Below, in pieces: positions 1 through 8,645 of a stretch of DNA of 25,360 nt. This stretch comes from Sulfuritalea sp. (GTDB lineage: Bacteria > Pseudomonadota > Gammaproteobacteria > Burkholderiales > Rhodocyclaceae), in contig JADJQA010000081.1 of the NCBI GenBank assembly GCA_016712985.1, forward strand, positions 1-25,360, given 5' to 3'. The notes under the pieces were generated by a model. It saw nothing but the letters and a program-made list of their open reading frames with translations. It searched no databases and was not told the origin of the DNA. Position numbers and translations under genes: made by a program. Position 1 is the stretch's first letter, and each line of letters opens with the position of its first letter.

Positions 1-814
1 CCACCGCGTATTCGCATACCAGCCAATAGCAACTCTCTTTCCAGCAGTTGCCGTCCGTCCTCTGATGAAAAAATGCAATTCTCCAACTTGCCGCCCGGCT
101 GACGTGGCTGAAACGGAAATTTCGTCTGTTGCGCGAGATATGCGGTCAAGCGCGCATCTTCGGGAATTACTGCGGGCCAAAGAACCTCTGATTGATTTCG
201 GTACTTCAGCCGATTCTCGAAAGCAAACCGCAGCCCAGCACTCGAAGATAATCCTCTTGCCGGCTTCCACCGCAACTGTTTTAGTCCCTCAGTGCGTACC
301 CACTCCGAGACGGTGCGTAGCAATTACAAATATGGACAGTTGCCACCGCAGAGGCGTCGCCTGCGATCCATGCTTTTAGATCTGTGCCAGGCGACTTCCG
401 CTAGACAGGACGTCATCCAAGTAGATGAAAACCCCATTTGCGGCGCCACGGTCTTTGACTGCGATACCGCATTGCGTGTTGAGTGCTTCGCCGAACGGTT
501 CCAGAATTTCCGTCTGACTATGCCAGTGCTGCTGGATGTTAAGCAAATTCGAGGTTTGCCAGAAAACGCACGGTGCCTTACCTGCAAGCCCCTCGTGCTT
601 GATCTGTTTGGAGAACCATTTGGAGACAAAGTCTTTCGAGAAGTAAGTTCGCCTAAGCACATGGCCGACTTCGCGCATCAGCGGAATCTGCACAGCTTTG
701 TCGAACTGATTGATCCATCTGTCGACATGCTCCGGCGTTGGGGCAGCCCAATCACCAGCACGATAGTCGGCGGTCGTCGCTGCAATAGACTCGAGGTTGC
801 TGCCGCTCCGTCAT
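1..814 (-). pseudogene. Phosphoribosyltransferase-like protein (PRTase-CE type), frameshifted and cut by the window edge
   Basis: The N-terminus starts at ATG 814, overlapping the hsdM stop as ATGA. It must change frame around 795-812 to reach LESIAATTADYRAGDW, then VDRWINQF and REVGHVLRRTYFSKD. A PRPP-loop-like segment, YLDDVLSSGSRLAQ, follows near 385-420. The frame breaks at about 381 (single-base loss; next DLKAWIAGDASAVATVHI), about 329 (VIATHRLG) and about 300. It then runs to base 1 with FAFENRLKYRNQSEVLWP, FSSEDGRQLLERELLL and GMRIRG. The acidic pair before the S-G loop resembles phosphoribosyltransferase active sites. I recall this architecture as a PRTase-like family linked to conflict systems, but I cannot confirm the family name here. 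The overlap with hsdM suggests coupled translation and a joint role. Whether the frameshifts are real or sequence errors is open. Substrate and activity are unknown. Confidence 0.6.
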
Positions 815-3115
815 TGCGGTGCTCCTGGCCCGTCATCATCCAACAGGCCTTCCGCCTCCTTCTCCACCGCGAAAATATCGGCGCGGATTTCTTCCAGCGT
901 GCGCAGCGGTTGCGGCTTGTAGAAGTGCCGCGTGAAACTGACTTCGTAACCGATCTTTGTTGAGTCCTCTCTGATCCATGCATCAGGCGTGTAGGGCAGC
1001 ACCTCGCGGCGGATGAAGGCTTCGATGCCGCCTTCCTCAAGCAGTGGCACCTGCTCGGTGTCGCGTAGATCGGAATCTGGTTCGTATTCGATGATTGCCG
1101 ATTTGCCGTCCACCGTCTCCGCGAACAGGCCGCGCAGCGGGTCGGCCTTGGCCTTGCCGGTCTTGTGTACCTTGGCGATGACGAGCGGAGCGGTCTCGAC
1201 GCGCCAGCTCACGGCCTTGAGGATCTTCTTCAGATCGGCGGCGGGGAGTTTGAGGCCAGCCTGCTTCAGCGCAGCGCCTACGCTATCGCGAAATATGTTG
1301 TGGTCCTCGAAGATCCCCCCGCCGAGTGCTGCGCGCAATGCGGTGGCGGTTTCGACGAGGTGTCCGTCGCGCTCCCAGGTTTTGGGGTCGAGCAGCTTCT
1401 TTTGCTTCTTCTCGGGCAGACCTTTCTTTGCGCTGCCTCCCCCTTCGTCGTCGTTTTCGTCCTCGTCGCCACCCCAGTCGGCGAGGCGTTTTTCCAGCGC
1501 GTCGGAGACCTTGGCGAATTGGGTGAAGAGGTCGTCGCCGAACTCATCAAAGAGCGTGGCGCGCAGGTCTTCGTCGCCGGAGGCGAAACGTAGCGTCTCG
1601 ATGGCCTTGAGCGAAAGCTGGCTGTGCAGGCGCAGCGGGCGCTCGACCGTGACCTTCCAGTAGCCGAAGGCGGCGTTAGGGAATATTTTCGACTCGGGCG
1701 TTTCCCTGAAGTCGAGGAAGGTGCGGCTGATGCGCTCGATGTCGTCGGGCGACAGCTCGCAGTTTTTCTTGCCGAGGTTTTTGCGCAGCGGCTGACCACT
1801 GGCTGGCGTCGATGAGCTGAACCTGGCCTTTGCGGTGCGCGGGCTTTCTGTTCGATAGCACCCAGACGTAGGTGGCGATGCCGGTGTTGTAGAAGAGGTT
1901 GAGCGGCAGCGCGACGATGGCTTCTGACCCAGTCGTTCTCGATGAGCCAGCGGCGGATGTTGCTCTCGCCTTGCCCGGCGTCGCCGGTGAACAGCGAACT
2001 GCCGTTATGGACTTCGGCGATGCGGCTGCCGAGCGTCGAGCGGTGGTTCATCTTCGACGCCATGTTGGCGAGGAAGAGCATCTGGCCGTCGCTGGAGCGG
2101 GTGACGAGCGAGAGTTCCTCCCCTTTGTGCATGACCTTGAAGCGCGGGTCGCGCATGCCGTCCTTGCCGCCCATTGCCTCGAGGTCTTTCTTCCAGCCTT
2201 TGCCGTAGGGCGGGTTGGCGATCATGAAGTCGAACTCTTGCGCCGGAAAAGCGTCATGCGCCAGCGTGGACCATTCCGCGCCGCCGACAATGTGGTCGGC
2301 GCTATCGCCCTCGCCTTTGAGCAGCATATCCGCCTTGCAGACGGCGTAAGTCTCGGGGTTGATCTCCTGGCCGTAGAGCAAAGTCTTGATCTGCTGATTG
2401 CGCTTCGTGGCGATCGCCGTGAGCGTCTCCTCGGCGACGGTGAGCATGCCGCCGGTGCCACAGGCGCAGTCGTACAGCAGGTAGGTCCCGGATTTGAGAT
2501 CGGCCTCGATCGGCAGGAATATGAGGTTCGCCATCAGCTTCACCGCGTCGCGCGGCGTCCAGTGCTCGCCGGCTTCCTCGTTGTTCTCTTCGTTGAACTT
2601 GCGCACCAGCTCCTCGAAAACAGTGCCCATCGCATGATTGCCGATGCCGGCGGGAGACAGGTCGATCTCGGGGTCGAGGAACTTGTTGACCAGCGTCCCG
2701 AGCGCGTCGGCCTTCGAAAGTGTGGAGAGCTGGTTGCGGAACTTGAAGTTCTCAGGATGTCCTGGACGTTCGGCGAGTAGCCGTTGAGATAGTCGTCGAA
2801 GTCGGCAAGCAACTGTTGCTGGCTGCCACGCGACTTGAGATCGCGCAGCGTGAAGCGCGAAGTGTTGTAGAAGGCTCGGCCCGCTGCATCGTATAGCGCG
2901 GCGCGTTGCTCGGTAATGCGCGCGTCGTCGAGCATCTTCTTGGTATCGAGCACCGCCTGTTTGGTCGGCTCGAGCACCGCATCCATGCGCCGGATGACGA
3001 ACATGGGCAGGATTACGTCCGGATACTTGCCGCGCCTGAAGAGGTCGCGCAGAACGTCGTCGGCGATGCCCCATATGAAAGAGACGATCTTGGGGTGTTG
3101 TTGGACACGGGGCAA
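811..3115 (-). pseudogene. hsdM: Type I restriction-modification DNA methylase subunit (HsdM), frameshifted
   Basis: This is the modification subunit of a type I system, which transfers methyl from S-adenosylmethionine to adenine N6 within a complex with HsdS. The start is TTG 3115, with GGAGGT at 3123-3128 seven bases away; a TAG lies just upstream in frame. The N-terminus has VSFIWGIADDVLRDLF and RRMDAVLEPTKQAVLD, typical of the HsdM helical domain. Near residue 218 is DCACGTGGM (SAM motif I) and near residue 300 NPPYGKGW (catalytic NPPY motif). A long C-terminal extension includes LIDASQW, LRKNLGKKNCEL and YEVSFTRHFYKPQPL. The frame shifts at about 2756 (one base missing), about 1920 (one extra) and about 1798 (two missing). 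Corrected length is about 768 residues, matching the long HsdM class. As written it is broken; sequencing indels are as likely as decay. HsdS and HsdR are not visible and may lie left of the window. Confidence 0.85.
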
Positions 3116-3122
3116 AACCTAC

Positions 3123-3128
3123 ACCTCC
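3123..3128 (-). promoter_or_regulatory. Shine-Dalgarno site that fixes a TTG start of hsdM
   Basis: The minus strand reads GGAGGT seven bases before TTG 3115. It is a perfect anti-16S match. The only upstream ATG (3150) is in a different frame, and the hsdM frame has a TAG just before the TTG. This supports a rare TTG start 48 bases after the tonB stop. Confidence 0.6.
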
Positions 3129-3163
3129 ACCACCGTGTGGCCTGGTCCATTGTCGCTGCCGCC

Positions 3164-4112
3164 TCAATCCGACCGCAACTGATCGGCGTTGGTGAAGGTC
3201 CAGGTGCGCGTAATCTCGAGCACGTCGGTGTCGCGCCGGATGGCTTCGGGGAAGGCGGCGTAGGGGGCGGACATCTGGACAATGCGGCGCGCGGCATCGT
3301 CGAGCAGGGTCTTGCCAGAGGAACGGTTGACTTCGACGCGCTCAAGGTCGCCATTGGCCTTGATGACCACCGTCAGCACCAGGCTGCCATACAGGCGCCC
3401 CTTGGCGGCATCGGGATAGTTCAGGTTGCCGATGCGCTCGACCTTCTGTCGCCAGTCCTCGAGGTACTGGGCGAAGCGGTACTCCCTCTACCCTGGCGCC
3501 GATGAATTTCTTGCGCGGTCGCTGGTTGTATTCGTCCATCTGACGCGAAATCTGGCCTTCTATGCGGGCGATGGCCAGCGCGCTGCTGGCGAGATCGGTG
3601 CCCGAACGGACCGGCTCTGGTGCCGGCGTCGGGTCTTTCCTGGTTCGGTCCGCGCTGACGGCTTTCTCGCTACTCGACTGTGACATCATCTGCTGCTGTT
3701 GTGCTTCAAGTTCGGCGACGCGACGCTGCGCCTCGATCAGCTCGCGGCCTTCCTTGGTGTTGGGCGAGGGTGGCAACGGCGTCTTGGCGCGGCGGTCTTC
3801 CTCGGTGTTGCCGCCGCCGTCGAGATTGGTTTGCGCCCTGGCTTGCGCCTTGTCCGGCCGGCTCTTGCTCTTGCTGTTGACCAGGATCACGTCAAGCGCG
3901 CGTTCGCGGGCCTTTTCGATGAAATCCGGCGGCGTGAAGTGAATCGTGAGCAGGACGGCGTGAAGCAGCAGCGAGGCGCCGAGCGCCAGCGTCAGGTTGC
4001 GTCGCCCGGTGTCCATTGCGGCGAGAAACGCCGGCAGCGGGAGCGGTGGCAGGGACCGCGGTGACGGCTGCAAGGGCCGGGAGGAGCGTGACGGGCTTTG
4101 CGGGTTGGGCAT
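3164..4112 (-). pseudogene. TonB-family energy transducer, single frameshift
   Basis: The protein starts at ATG 4112 (a TTG at 4121 is possible), 11 bases after the RNase stop. It begins with a basic, Pro/Ser-rich cytoplasmic tail. One membrane helix follows (LTLALGASLLLHAVLLTIHF), then a charged periplasmic linker with a Gln-rich stretch (EAQRRVAELEAQQQQMMSQ). The C-terminal TonB domain follows: YRFAQYLEDWRQKVERIGN, NYPDAAKGRLYGSLVLTVVI and FPEAIRRDTDVLEITRTWTF. Such proteins carry proton-motive energy from ExbB/ExbD to outer-membrane receptors. The frame changes at about 3487-3497, where one extra base sits in a G-rich run (GAGGGAGTAC). Removing it gives one open frame of about 315 residues. 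The domain is intact on both sides, so this may be a sequence error. No exbB, exbD or receptor gene is nearby. Confidence 0.78.
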
Positions 4113-4123
4113 GACCGCCAATC

Positions 4124-6178
4124 TTACTCCGCGACTTGCTCGTCCCCATTGCCGAAGAAGGCGGCATCAGAACCGTTATTGGACGCCAATTCCGACACCG
4201 GCTCAGGCGCCAGATCGAGATATCGCAGCCGCGGCTCGGCTTCCAGCAGGTCAATGCCCTCGATGCCGAGTCGCACGCGGGCGCCACGGGGCAGTTCGGG
4301 CACCGAGGGGACGCGCAGCACCAGCGGAATTGCGTCGAGCCGCACCAGAGACTCGCGCAGCACTTGGCCCGACACCACCTGAGCGCCCTGTTGCAACAGC
4401 CAGCGCAGGCACCAGTAGCGCTCCATGCCACGCTGGAATTCGGCATAGGCGGCATAGGTCAGTTCGAAGTCGCGCATTGCCGCCAGCAAGTCCGCCGATT
4501 TCGCCGCAGCTTTCTGTCCAAAGGGAGGCGCTTCGTTTTGCAGCAGCGCGATCAACTGCCACTGGTTGAGCAGATCGCAATAGCGCCGCAGCGGCGAAGA
4601 CGACCAGGCATAGCACTCGACCCCAAGTCCTTCGTGCGCCGCCGCGACCGTGCTCATGCGCACCTTGCCCGCGGTTTGTACCCCGTACAGTGCGGGAATG
4701 CCGGCGTCGCGCAGCATCGCGCCCCAGGTGGCGTTGGCGAGGATCATCAGCTCCGCCACCAGGGTGTCGAGGGGGCTGCCGCGCTCGCGCTCGCCGATCG
4801 TGACGAAACCCTTGCCCGGTTCCACGGCGATGCCGCTGTCGGCTTGCCAATCGACGACGAAGTTGTAGTCCTTGCGGTTACCTTGGTCCGCTGGCTTGCC
4901 GCGCCCGGCCTGGAGCACCGCGGCGAACTCCCAGAGCAGCTTGAGTTCGTCGCGGTAGGGAAACTCGGGCAGGCCGGAGGCCAGCGTGTCGGCATTGAAA
5001 AGCGGTTCGATGTCGTGGTGGCGCAGGTTGGCGACGATGGGCACGCGTTCCATCTGCGTCTGGTGGCCCAGCAGTCGGTAGTCGGCGGCAACATCGAGAT
5101 ACAGCGAGATGGCGGCCACGGCATGTCCGGCGGCGAGCGTGAAATGCTCCACCACGTCTTCCGGCAGCATGGTGATCTTGCGCCCCGGCATATACACGGT
5201 GGATAGTCGCGCGCGCGCGATGCGGCCGAGGTCGGAATCGGGGGTGAAGCCCAGACCCGGCGCCGCAATGTGAATGCCGATGCGCCAGCCGCCGCCGGGT
5301 TTTGCCGTGACCGAGAAGGCGTCGTCGATTTCCGTCGTATGCGCGTCGTCGACACTGAAGGCTTGAACTGCCGCGAGCGGCAGTTCAAGTTCTTCAGCTT
5401 CGCTATCGGGTGAGCCATCCCCCCGTCCCCCTTCCCGAGCAAGGGGGCTACTCTCCAGGCGCTGCGCGCCAAGGAAACGAGGTGCGGCGAACGACGGGAA
5501 GCCGGTACCGCCCTTGCTCTCGGGAAAGAACTCGAACAGGAAGCGCCCGAGGTGGTAGTCATGGGTCGAGGGCAGCGCGCCGCAATCGAACAGCAGGCGC
5601 GCGGCGGATTTTCCGGTCTCGCCGCAGGCGGCTTCGAGCGCCTTGGTCTCGCCGCGGTTGCGATCGGGTTTGTAAATGAGTTGGGGCACTATCGGCGCGA
5701 ACTCGGGGGGCAGATGTCCGCCCTTGAGTTCCTCGACCATGCGCTCGATGGCCGCCGCCTGCACGCGCTTCCTTTCGAGTCCGGCAAGCGCCGCCTGCAA
5801 GATCTCGGGCGGCGCCTTGCGAAAGCGGCCGCGGCCCTTGCGATGGAAATACATCGGCGCCGAATGCAGGCGCAACAGCACGGCTGAGGCCTGCACCGGG
5901 TCGGGCTTGGCGCCGTGGTATTCGGCAGCGAGTTCCTCGAAGCCGAATTCGTCTTCGCCGCAGACTTCCCAAAGGAAATCGACATCGATGCCCTCGGCTT
6001 CGGCGTCGGCGCGCTCCAGCAACTCGCCCGGTGCCGGCGCGGCAAAGCGCAGCAGGACATTGGCCGACTTGACCTTGGAGCGCTTGCCGGATGCAAGCTC
6101 GATCTGCAACGAGGCCACGTTGTCGGCAAGCACGCTGCCGGCACGGAAAGCGCCGTCCTCTTCGAACAGGACATTCAT
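4124..6178 (-). CDS. RNase II/R-family 3'-5' exoribonuclease with RNB domain
   Basis: This is a predicted hydrolytic exoribonuclease of 684 residues. An N-terminal region carries FEEDGAFRAGSVLADNVASL. The RNB catalytic core starts around residue 275, with TTEIDDAFSV supplying the metal-binding acidic cluster. It continues through YMPGRKITMLPEDVVEHFTL and reaches SSPLRRYCDLLNQWQLIALL near residue 530, the RNA-binding and catalytic arginine motif of the family. The C-terminus is short, with an S1-like or degenerate tail. The protein is closer to the compact RNB proteins of betaproteobacteria than to full-length RNase R. Start ATG 6178 follows the methyltransferase by about 50 bases, and the tonB gene follows closely, suggesting one transcript. 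An oddity is a low-complexity stretch at residues 237-255 encoded by a hairpin repeat (see separate entry). Confidence 0.9.
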   Translation of the reverse strand: MNVLFEEDGAFRAGSVLADNVASLQIELASGKRSKVKSANVLLRFAAPAPGELLERADAEAEGIDVDFLWEVCGEDEFGFEELAAEYHGAKPDPVQASAVLLRLHSAPMYFHRKGRGRFRKAPPEILQAALAGLERKRVQAAAIERMVEELKGGHLPPEFAPIVPQLIYKPDRNRGETKALEAACGETGKSAARLLFDCGALPSTHDYHLGRFLFEFFPESKGGTGFPSFAAPRFLGAQRLESSPLAREGGRGDGSPDSEAEELELPLAAVQAFSVDDAHTTEIDDAFSVTAKPGGGWRIGIHIAAPGLGFTPDSDLGRIARARLSTVYMPGRKITMLPEDVVEHFTLAAGHAVAAISLYLDVAADYRLLGHQTQMERVPIVANLRHHDIEPLFNADTLASGLPEFPYRDELKLLWEFAAVLQAGRGKPADQGNRKDYNFVVDWQADSGIAVEPGKGFVTIGERERGSPLDTLVAELMILANATWGAMLRDAGIPALYGVQTAGKVRMSTVAAAHEGLGVECYAWSSSPLRRYCDLLNQWQLIALLQNEAPPFGQKAAAKSADLLAAMRDFELTYAAYAEFQRGMERYWCLRWLLQQGAQVVSGQVLRESLVRLDAIPLVLRVPSVPELPRGARVRLGIEGIDLLEAEPRLRYLDLAPEPVSELASNNGSDAAFFGNGDEQVAE
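5415..5470. repeat. REP-like double-hairpin repeat, copy A, inside the RNase gene
   Basis: The core at 5415-5447 matches 7042-7074 at 28 of 33 positions, in the same orientation. Hairpin 1 pairs CCCCCTT (5427-5433) with AAGGGGG (5441-5447). Hairpin 2 pairs GGCGC (5458-5462) with GCGCC (5466-5470) around a TGC loop, as in the second copy. The element lies within the exoribonuclease reading frame and is translated in frame, including AREGGRGDGSP. Its exact borders and any mobilising enzyme are unknown. Confidence 0.6.
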
Positions 6179-6227
6179 GGAGGGGAATACCCCGAACGGG
6201 GGAAGTGAGCGGGAAACGAGGGCCGGA

Positions 6228-7034
6228 TTATACCGGCCTGGCCGTGGCCACCAGAACGCTGCTGGTCAGCCGATAGCCATCCGGCGCCGCATGGGGTGCC
6301 AGCTCTTCGACCACGGCCGCGGCGAGCGCCTGCTGCTTTTCGGCAGGCAGGCGCGACAGGCTCTCCGCCGCGCCGCCGGCGAGATCGAGAAAGCCCTGCC
6401 AGTAGGCGGCGGCATCGGCGAAACAGGCAGTCAGGCGCACGGTCCGGATCTCGCTGGCGCAACAGTCGGCGCTGGCAAGACGGCGTGCGAGTTCCTCCCT
6501 GTCGCCAAAGCGGAAGATCGAGGGGCGCGCGACCTTGGGCGGCGGCAGCAGGCGGCGCATGCAGGCCAGCGCCGTCTCGACCAGCGGCACCTCTTCGGCG
6601 CGCCCCCAGACCGAAAGTGCCAGCATTCCGTCCGGGCGCAGCACCCGGTGGACCTCCCGCAAGGCGGCTTGATCGTCGGGAAAGAACATCAGGCCGAGGC
6701 CGCACAGCACGCGGTCGAAGCTTTTGTCGGCGAACGGCAGGGCCTCGCCGTCGGCGGCAACGCGGGCGAGATCGGGGCAGCAGGCGAGCTGGCCTTCGCT
6801 GATGTCGCTGGCGACGACCAGGCCGGCGTCGCCGGTCAGAGCTTGCGCGTCACGCGCCAGCAGGCCGGGGCCGCTGGCCAGGTCGAGCACGCGTTGTCCC
6901 GGCGCCAGGCCGGCGACCATCAACAGGGCATCGGCCAGTTCGCCGCGGGCCCCCGCGGCGGCCAGATAGCGCGGCCCGATCCGGTTGTAGCCGGCGCGTT
7001 CCAGCCGCTTGAACTGGGCAGCATGGAAGCTCAC
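6228..7034 (-). CDS. Class I SAM-dependent methyltransferase (UbiE/Methyltransf_11 type)
   Basis: The protein has 268 residues with a Rossmann-like methyltransferase fold. Motif I is VLDLASGPGLLARDA near residue 50. Further motifs are VVASDISEGQL (acidic end of strand 2), VAADGEALPFADKSFDRVLC (the D-A-x-x-L-P-F segment of this class) and LREVHRVLRPDGMLALSVWG. Substrate is unknown; the class includes ubiquinone/menaquinone and small-molecule methylases. I chose GTG 7034 (protein start VSFHAAQFKRLE) because family homology begins there. The frame stays open to about 7358, but that part runs through the hairpin repeat and antisense to rarD and has no family signal. It lies between rarD and the RNase gene on the same strand. 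Confidence 0.82.
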   Translation of the reverse strand: MSFHAAQFKRLERAGYNRIGPRYLAAAGARGELADALLMVAGLAPGQRVLDLASGPGLLARDAQALTGDAGLVVASDISEGQLACCPDLARVAADGEALPFADKSFDRVLCGLGLMFFPDDQAALREVHRVLRPDGMLALSVWGRAEEVPLVETALACMRRLLPPPKVARPSIFRFGDREELARRLASADCCASEIRTVRLTACFADAAAYWQGFLDLAGGAAESLSRLPAEKQQALAAAVVEELAPHAAPDGYRLTSSVLVATARPV

Positions 7035-7041
7035 TGGACTA

Positions 7042-7130
7042 CCATCCCCCCGGCCCCCTGCCCAAGGCAGGGGGTGACAGTGGTTCGCCGCTGCGCGGCT
7101 CCGGAGGTTGGCTGCGCCCCCCTTGGGGCG
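7042..7130. repeat. REP-like hairpin repeat, copy B, between rarD and the methyltransferase
   Basis: Three perfect stems are visible. CCCCCTGCC (7054-7062) pairs with GGCAGGGGG (7066-7074). GCCGC (7087-7091) pairs with GCGGC (7095-7099). CGCCCC (7115-7120) pairs with GGGGCG (7125-7130). The first two stems have counterparts in copy A inside the RNase gene. The element fills nearly all of the 112-base gap between the rarD stop and the methyltransferase start. It could also act as an RNA hairpin that ends or protects the rarD message. Confidence 0.65.
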
Positions 7131-7146
7131 GCCCGGCGGGGAGCGC

Positions 7147-8076
7147 TCACTGAACCACCCTCCAATCGTCGGTGGCGGATCTGAGGAGATCGACGCTATA
7201 CACCGCGAGTCCGATCCAGATGGTGGCGAAAGCCAGCGTCCGGCTCGGGTCCAGTGGCTCGGCGTAAACAAACACGGCGAGCAGGAAGGTGATCGAGGGT
7301 GCGAGGTATTGCAGGAAACCGAGCAGGTGCAGCGGCAGTCGTCGCGCCGCGATGGCAAACAACAATAGCGGGATTGCGGTTACGGCCCCGGTGGCGATCA
7401 ACATCAGGTCGCGGCCGGCCAGGAGTCCAGATCCGTGGCCGAAGTGGCTTTGTCCGCTGATCGCGAGCCAGGCCAGCCAGGCCAGCGCCACGGGTGTCAT
7501 GCACACCGTTTCGAGAAACAGGCCGCTGGCCGCATCCAGCGGCAACTGCTTGCGCAGCAGGCCGTAGATGCCGAAGGTGGCAGCCAGCGCCAGCGATATC
7601 CAGGGCAGGCCGCCGATGCGCGCCGCTTCGATTGCGACACCGATGGCCGCGAGCAGTACGGCAAGCCATTGCAGCGGACGCAGGCGCTCCCCGAGCACCA
7701 GCACCCCAAGCGCGACATTGAACAGCGGAAGAATGAAGTAGCCAAGGCTGGTTTCGAGAATGTGGCCGCTATTCACACCCCAGACGAAGATCAGCCAGTT
7801 GGTGATCACCAGCGCCGATGCCAACGCGATGCGTCCCAGTTGGCGCGGAATGGCGGCAATCCGCCGGGCATCGGCAAAGCCGCGGCCGAAGCCGATCACC
7901 GCCGTCATCAGCGCCATGGCCCAGACGACGCGGTGGGCGATGATTTCGTCGGCCGGCACCTCGGCGATCTGCTTGAAGAACATCGGCACCAGTCCCCAGA
8001 TCAGGTAGGCGGAGGCTCCGGCAAGCACGCCGAGCCGGGTGTTTTCGCGCGTTGCCGCGGGATGGCTTCCGCTCAT
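7147..8076 (-). CDS. rarD: RarD-family EamA transporter
   Basis: This integral inner-membrane protein has 309 residues and about ten predicted hydrophobic helices in two EamA halves. The start carries GVLAGASAYLIWGLVPMFFK, with the family-typical EIIAHRVVWA. Later come NWLIFVWGVNSGHILETSLG and FILPLFNVALGVLVLGERL, both strongly RarD-like. Length matches the family (about 290-310). RarD proteins belong to the drug/metabolite transporter superfamily. The Escherichia coli member was named for chloramphenicol sensitivity, but substrates are poorly defined. It starts 5 bases after the yqiA stop, so the two are probably co-transcribed. The end is separated from the methyltransferase by the hairpin repeat. 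Confidence 0.9.
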   Translation of the reverse strand: MSGSHPAATRENTRLGVLAGASAYLIWGLVPMFFKQIAEVPADEIIAHRVVWAMALMTAVIGFGRGFADARRIAAIPRQLGRIALASALVITNWLIFVWGVNSGHILETSLGYFILPLFNVALGVLVLGERLRPLQWLAVLLAAIGVAIEAARIGGLPWISLALAATFGIYGLLRKQLPLDAASGLFLETVCMTPVALAWLAWLAISGQSHFGHGSGLLAGRDLMLIATGAVTAIPLLLFAIAARRLPLHLLGFLQYLAPSITFLLAVFVYAEPLDPSRTLAFATIWIGLAVYSVDLLRSATDDWRVVQ

Positions 8077-8081
8077 GGCGC

Positions 8082-8645
8082 TCAGGCGAGTCCGGCGAAG
8101 GCGATGATCGGATCAAGGTAATCGTTCCAGCGGGTAAAACTGTGGTCGCCGCCGGGCAGCACGGTTTGCCGCGCGCCCGCGTAGCGCCTGACGGCGTGGC
8201 GATAATCGAGCGTCTCATCGCCCTCTTCGACCAGGAGCCAGAAGCGCTGCGGTTTGCCCAGGACCGGCACGTCGACCGCGCGCAGTTCCTCGATGTGCTC
8301 CATGGTGAACTCGAAGGACTCGCCCGAGTAGAGCCAGCGCTGCGGGCCGACGAAGTCCTTCAGCGAAAGGTGAGCGACCACTGCCGGGTTGACCAGCACC
8401 GCTCCTAGATCGAAGGTCTCCGCCAGCCAGGTGGCGTAGTAGCCGCCGAGCGACGACCCGACCACGGTGCTGACGCCATGACGGGTAATCAGACTGCTCG
8501 CCAGAGCAATCGCCTCGCGCGGCGAAGCCGGCAATTGCGGGCAGACGAAGCGCTCGCCAAGGCCGCGCTCGCGCATCCTGGCACCCAGAGCCTGCGCCTT
8601 GTTCGATTGCGGCCCGCTGGTGAAGCCGTGAAGGTAAAGGATCAC
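8082..8645 (-). CDS. yqiA: YqiA-like alpha/beta-hydrolase (esterase)
   Basis: The predicted esterase has 187 residues, the YqiA/UPF0227 length. It begins MILYLHGFTSGPQSNKA (GTG read as Met), with the oxyanion-hole H-G-F motif. The nucleophile elbow is VVGSSLGGYYATWLAE, with Ser65 as likely nucleophile. The acid is likely in VEEGDETLDY and the histidine in LPGGDHSF near the C-terminus. Start GTG 8645 overlaps the uppP stop as GTGA, which implies translational coupling. The longer open frame upstream is antisense or out of frame within uppP and is not part of this protein. Natural substrate is unknown; family members hydrolyse short acyl esters. Confidence 0.86.
   Translation of the reverse strand: MILYLHGFTSGPQSNKAQALGARMRERGLGERFVCPQLPASPREAIALASSLITRHGVSTVVGSSLGGYYATWLAETFDLGAVLVNPAVVAHLSLKDFVGPQRWLYSGESFEFTMEHIEELRAVDVPVLGKPQRFWLLVEEGDETLDYRHAVRRYAGARQTVLPGGDHSFTRWNDYLDPIIAFAGLA

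Noticed and set aside
292..963. Plus-strand open frame of 223 codons at the left edge
   Set aside because: It is antisense to the PRTase-like gene and the hsdM end, whose minus-strand translations carry clear family signal in several frames.
1899..2780. Plus-strand open frame of 293 codons
   Set aside because: It lies fully antisense to the hsdM catalytic domain (NPPY and SAM motifs) and is a GC-rich shadow frame.
7035..7358. N-terminal extension of the methyltransferase
   Set aside because: The open frame runs through the hairpin repeat and antisense to the rarD 3' end. Methyltransferase similarity starts only at GTG 7034.
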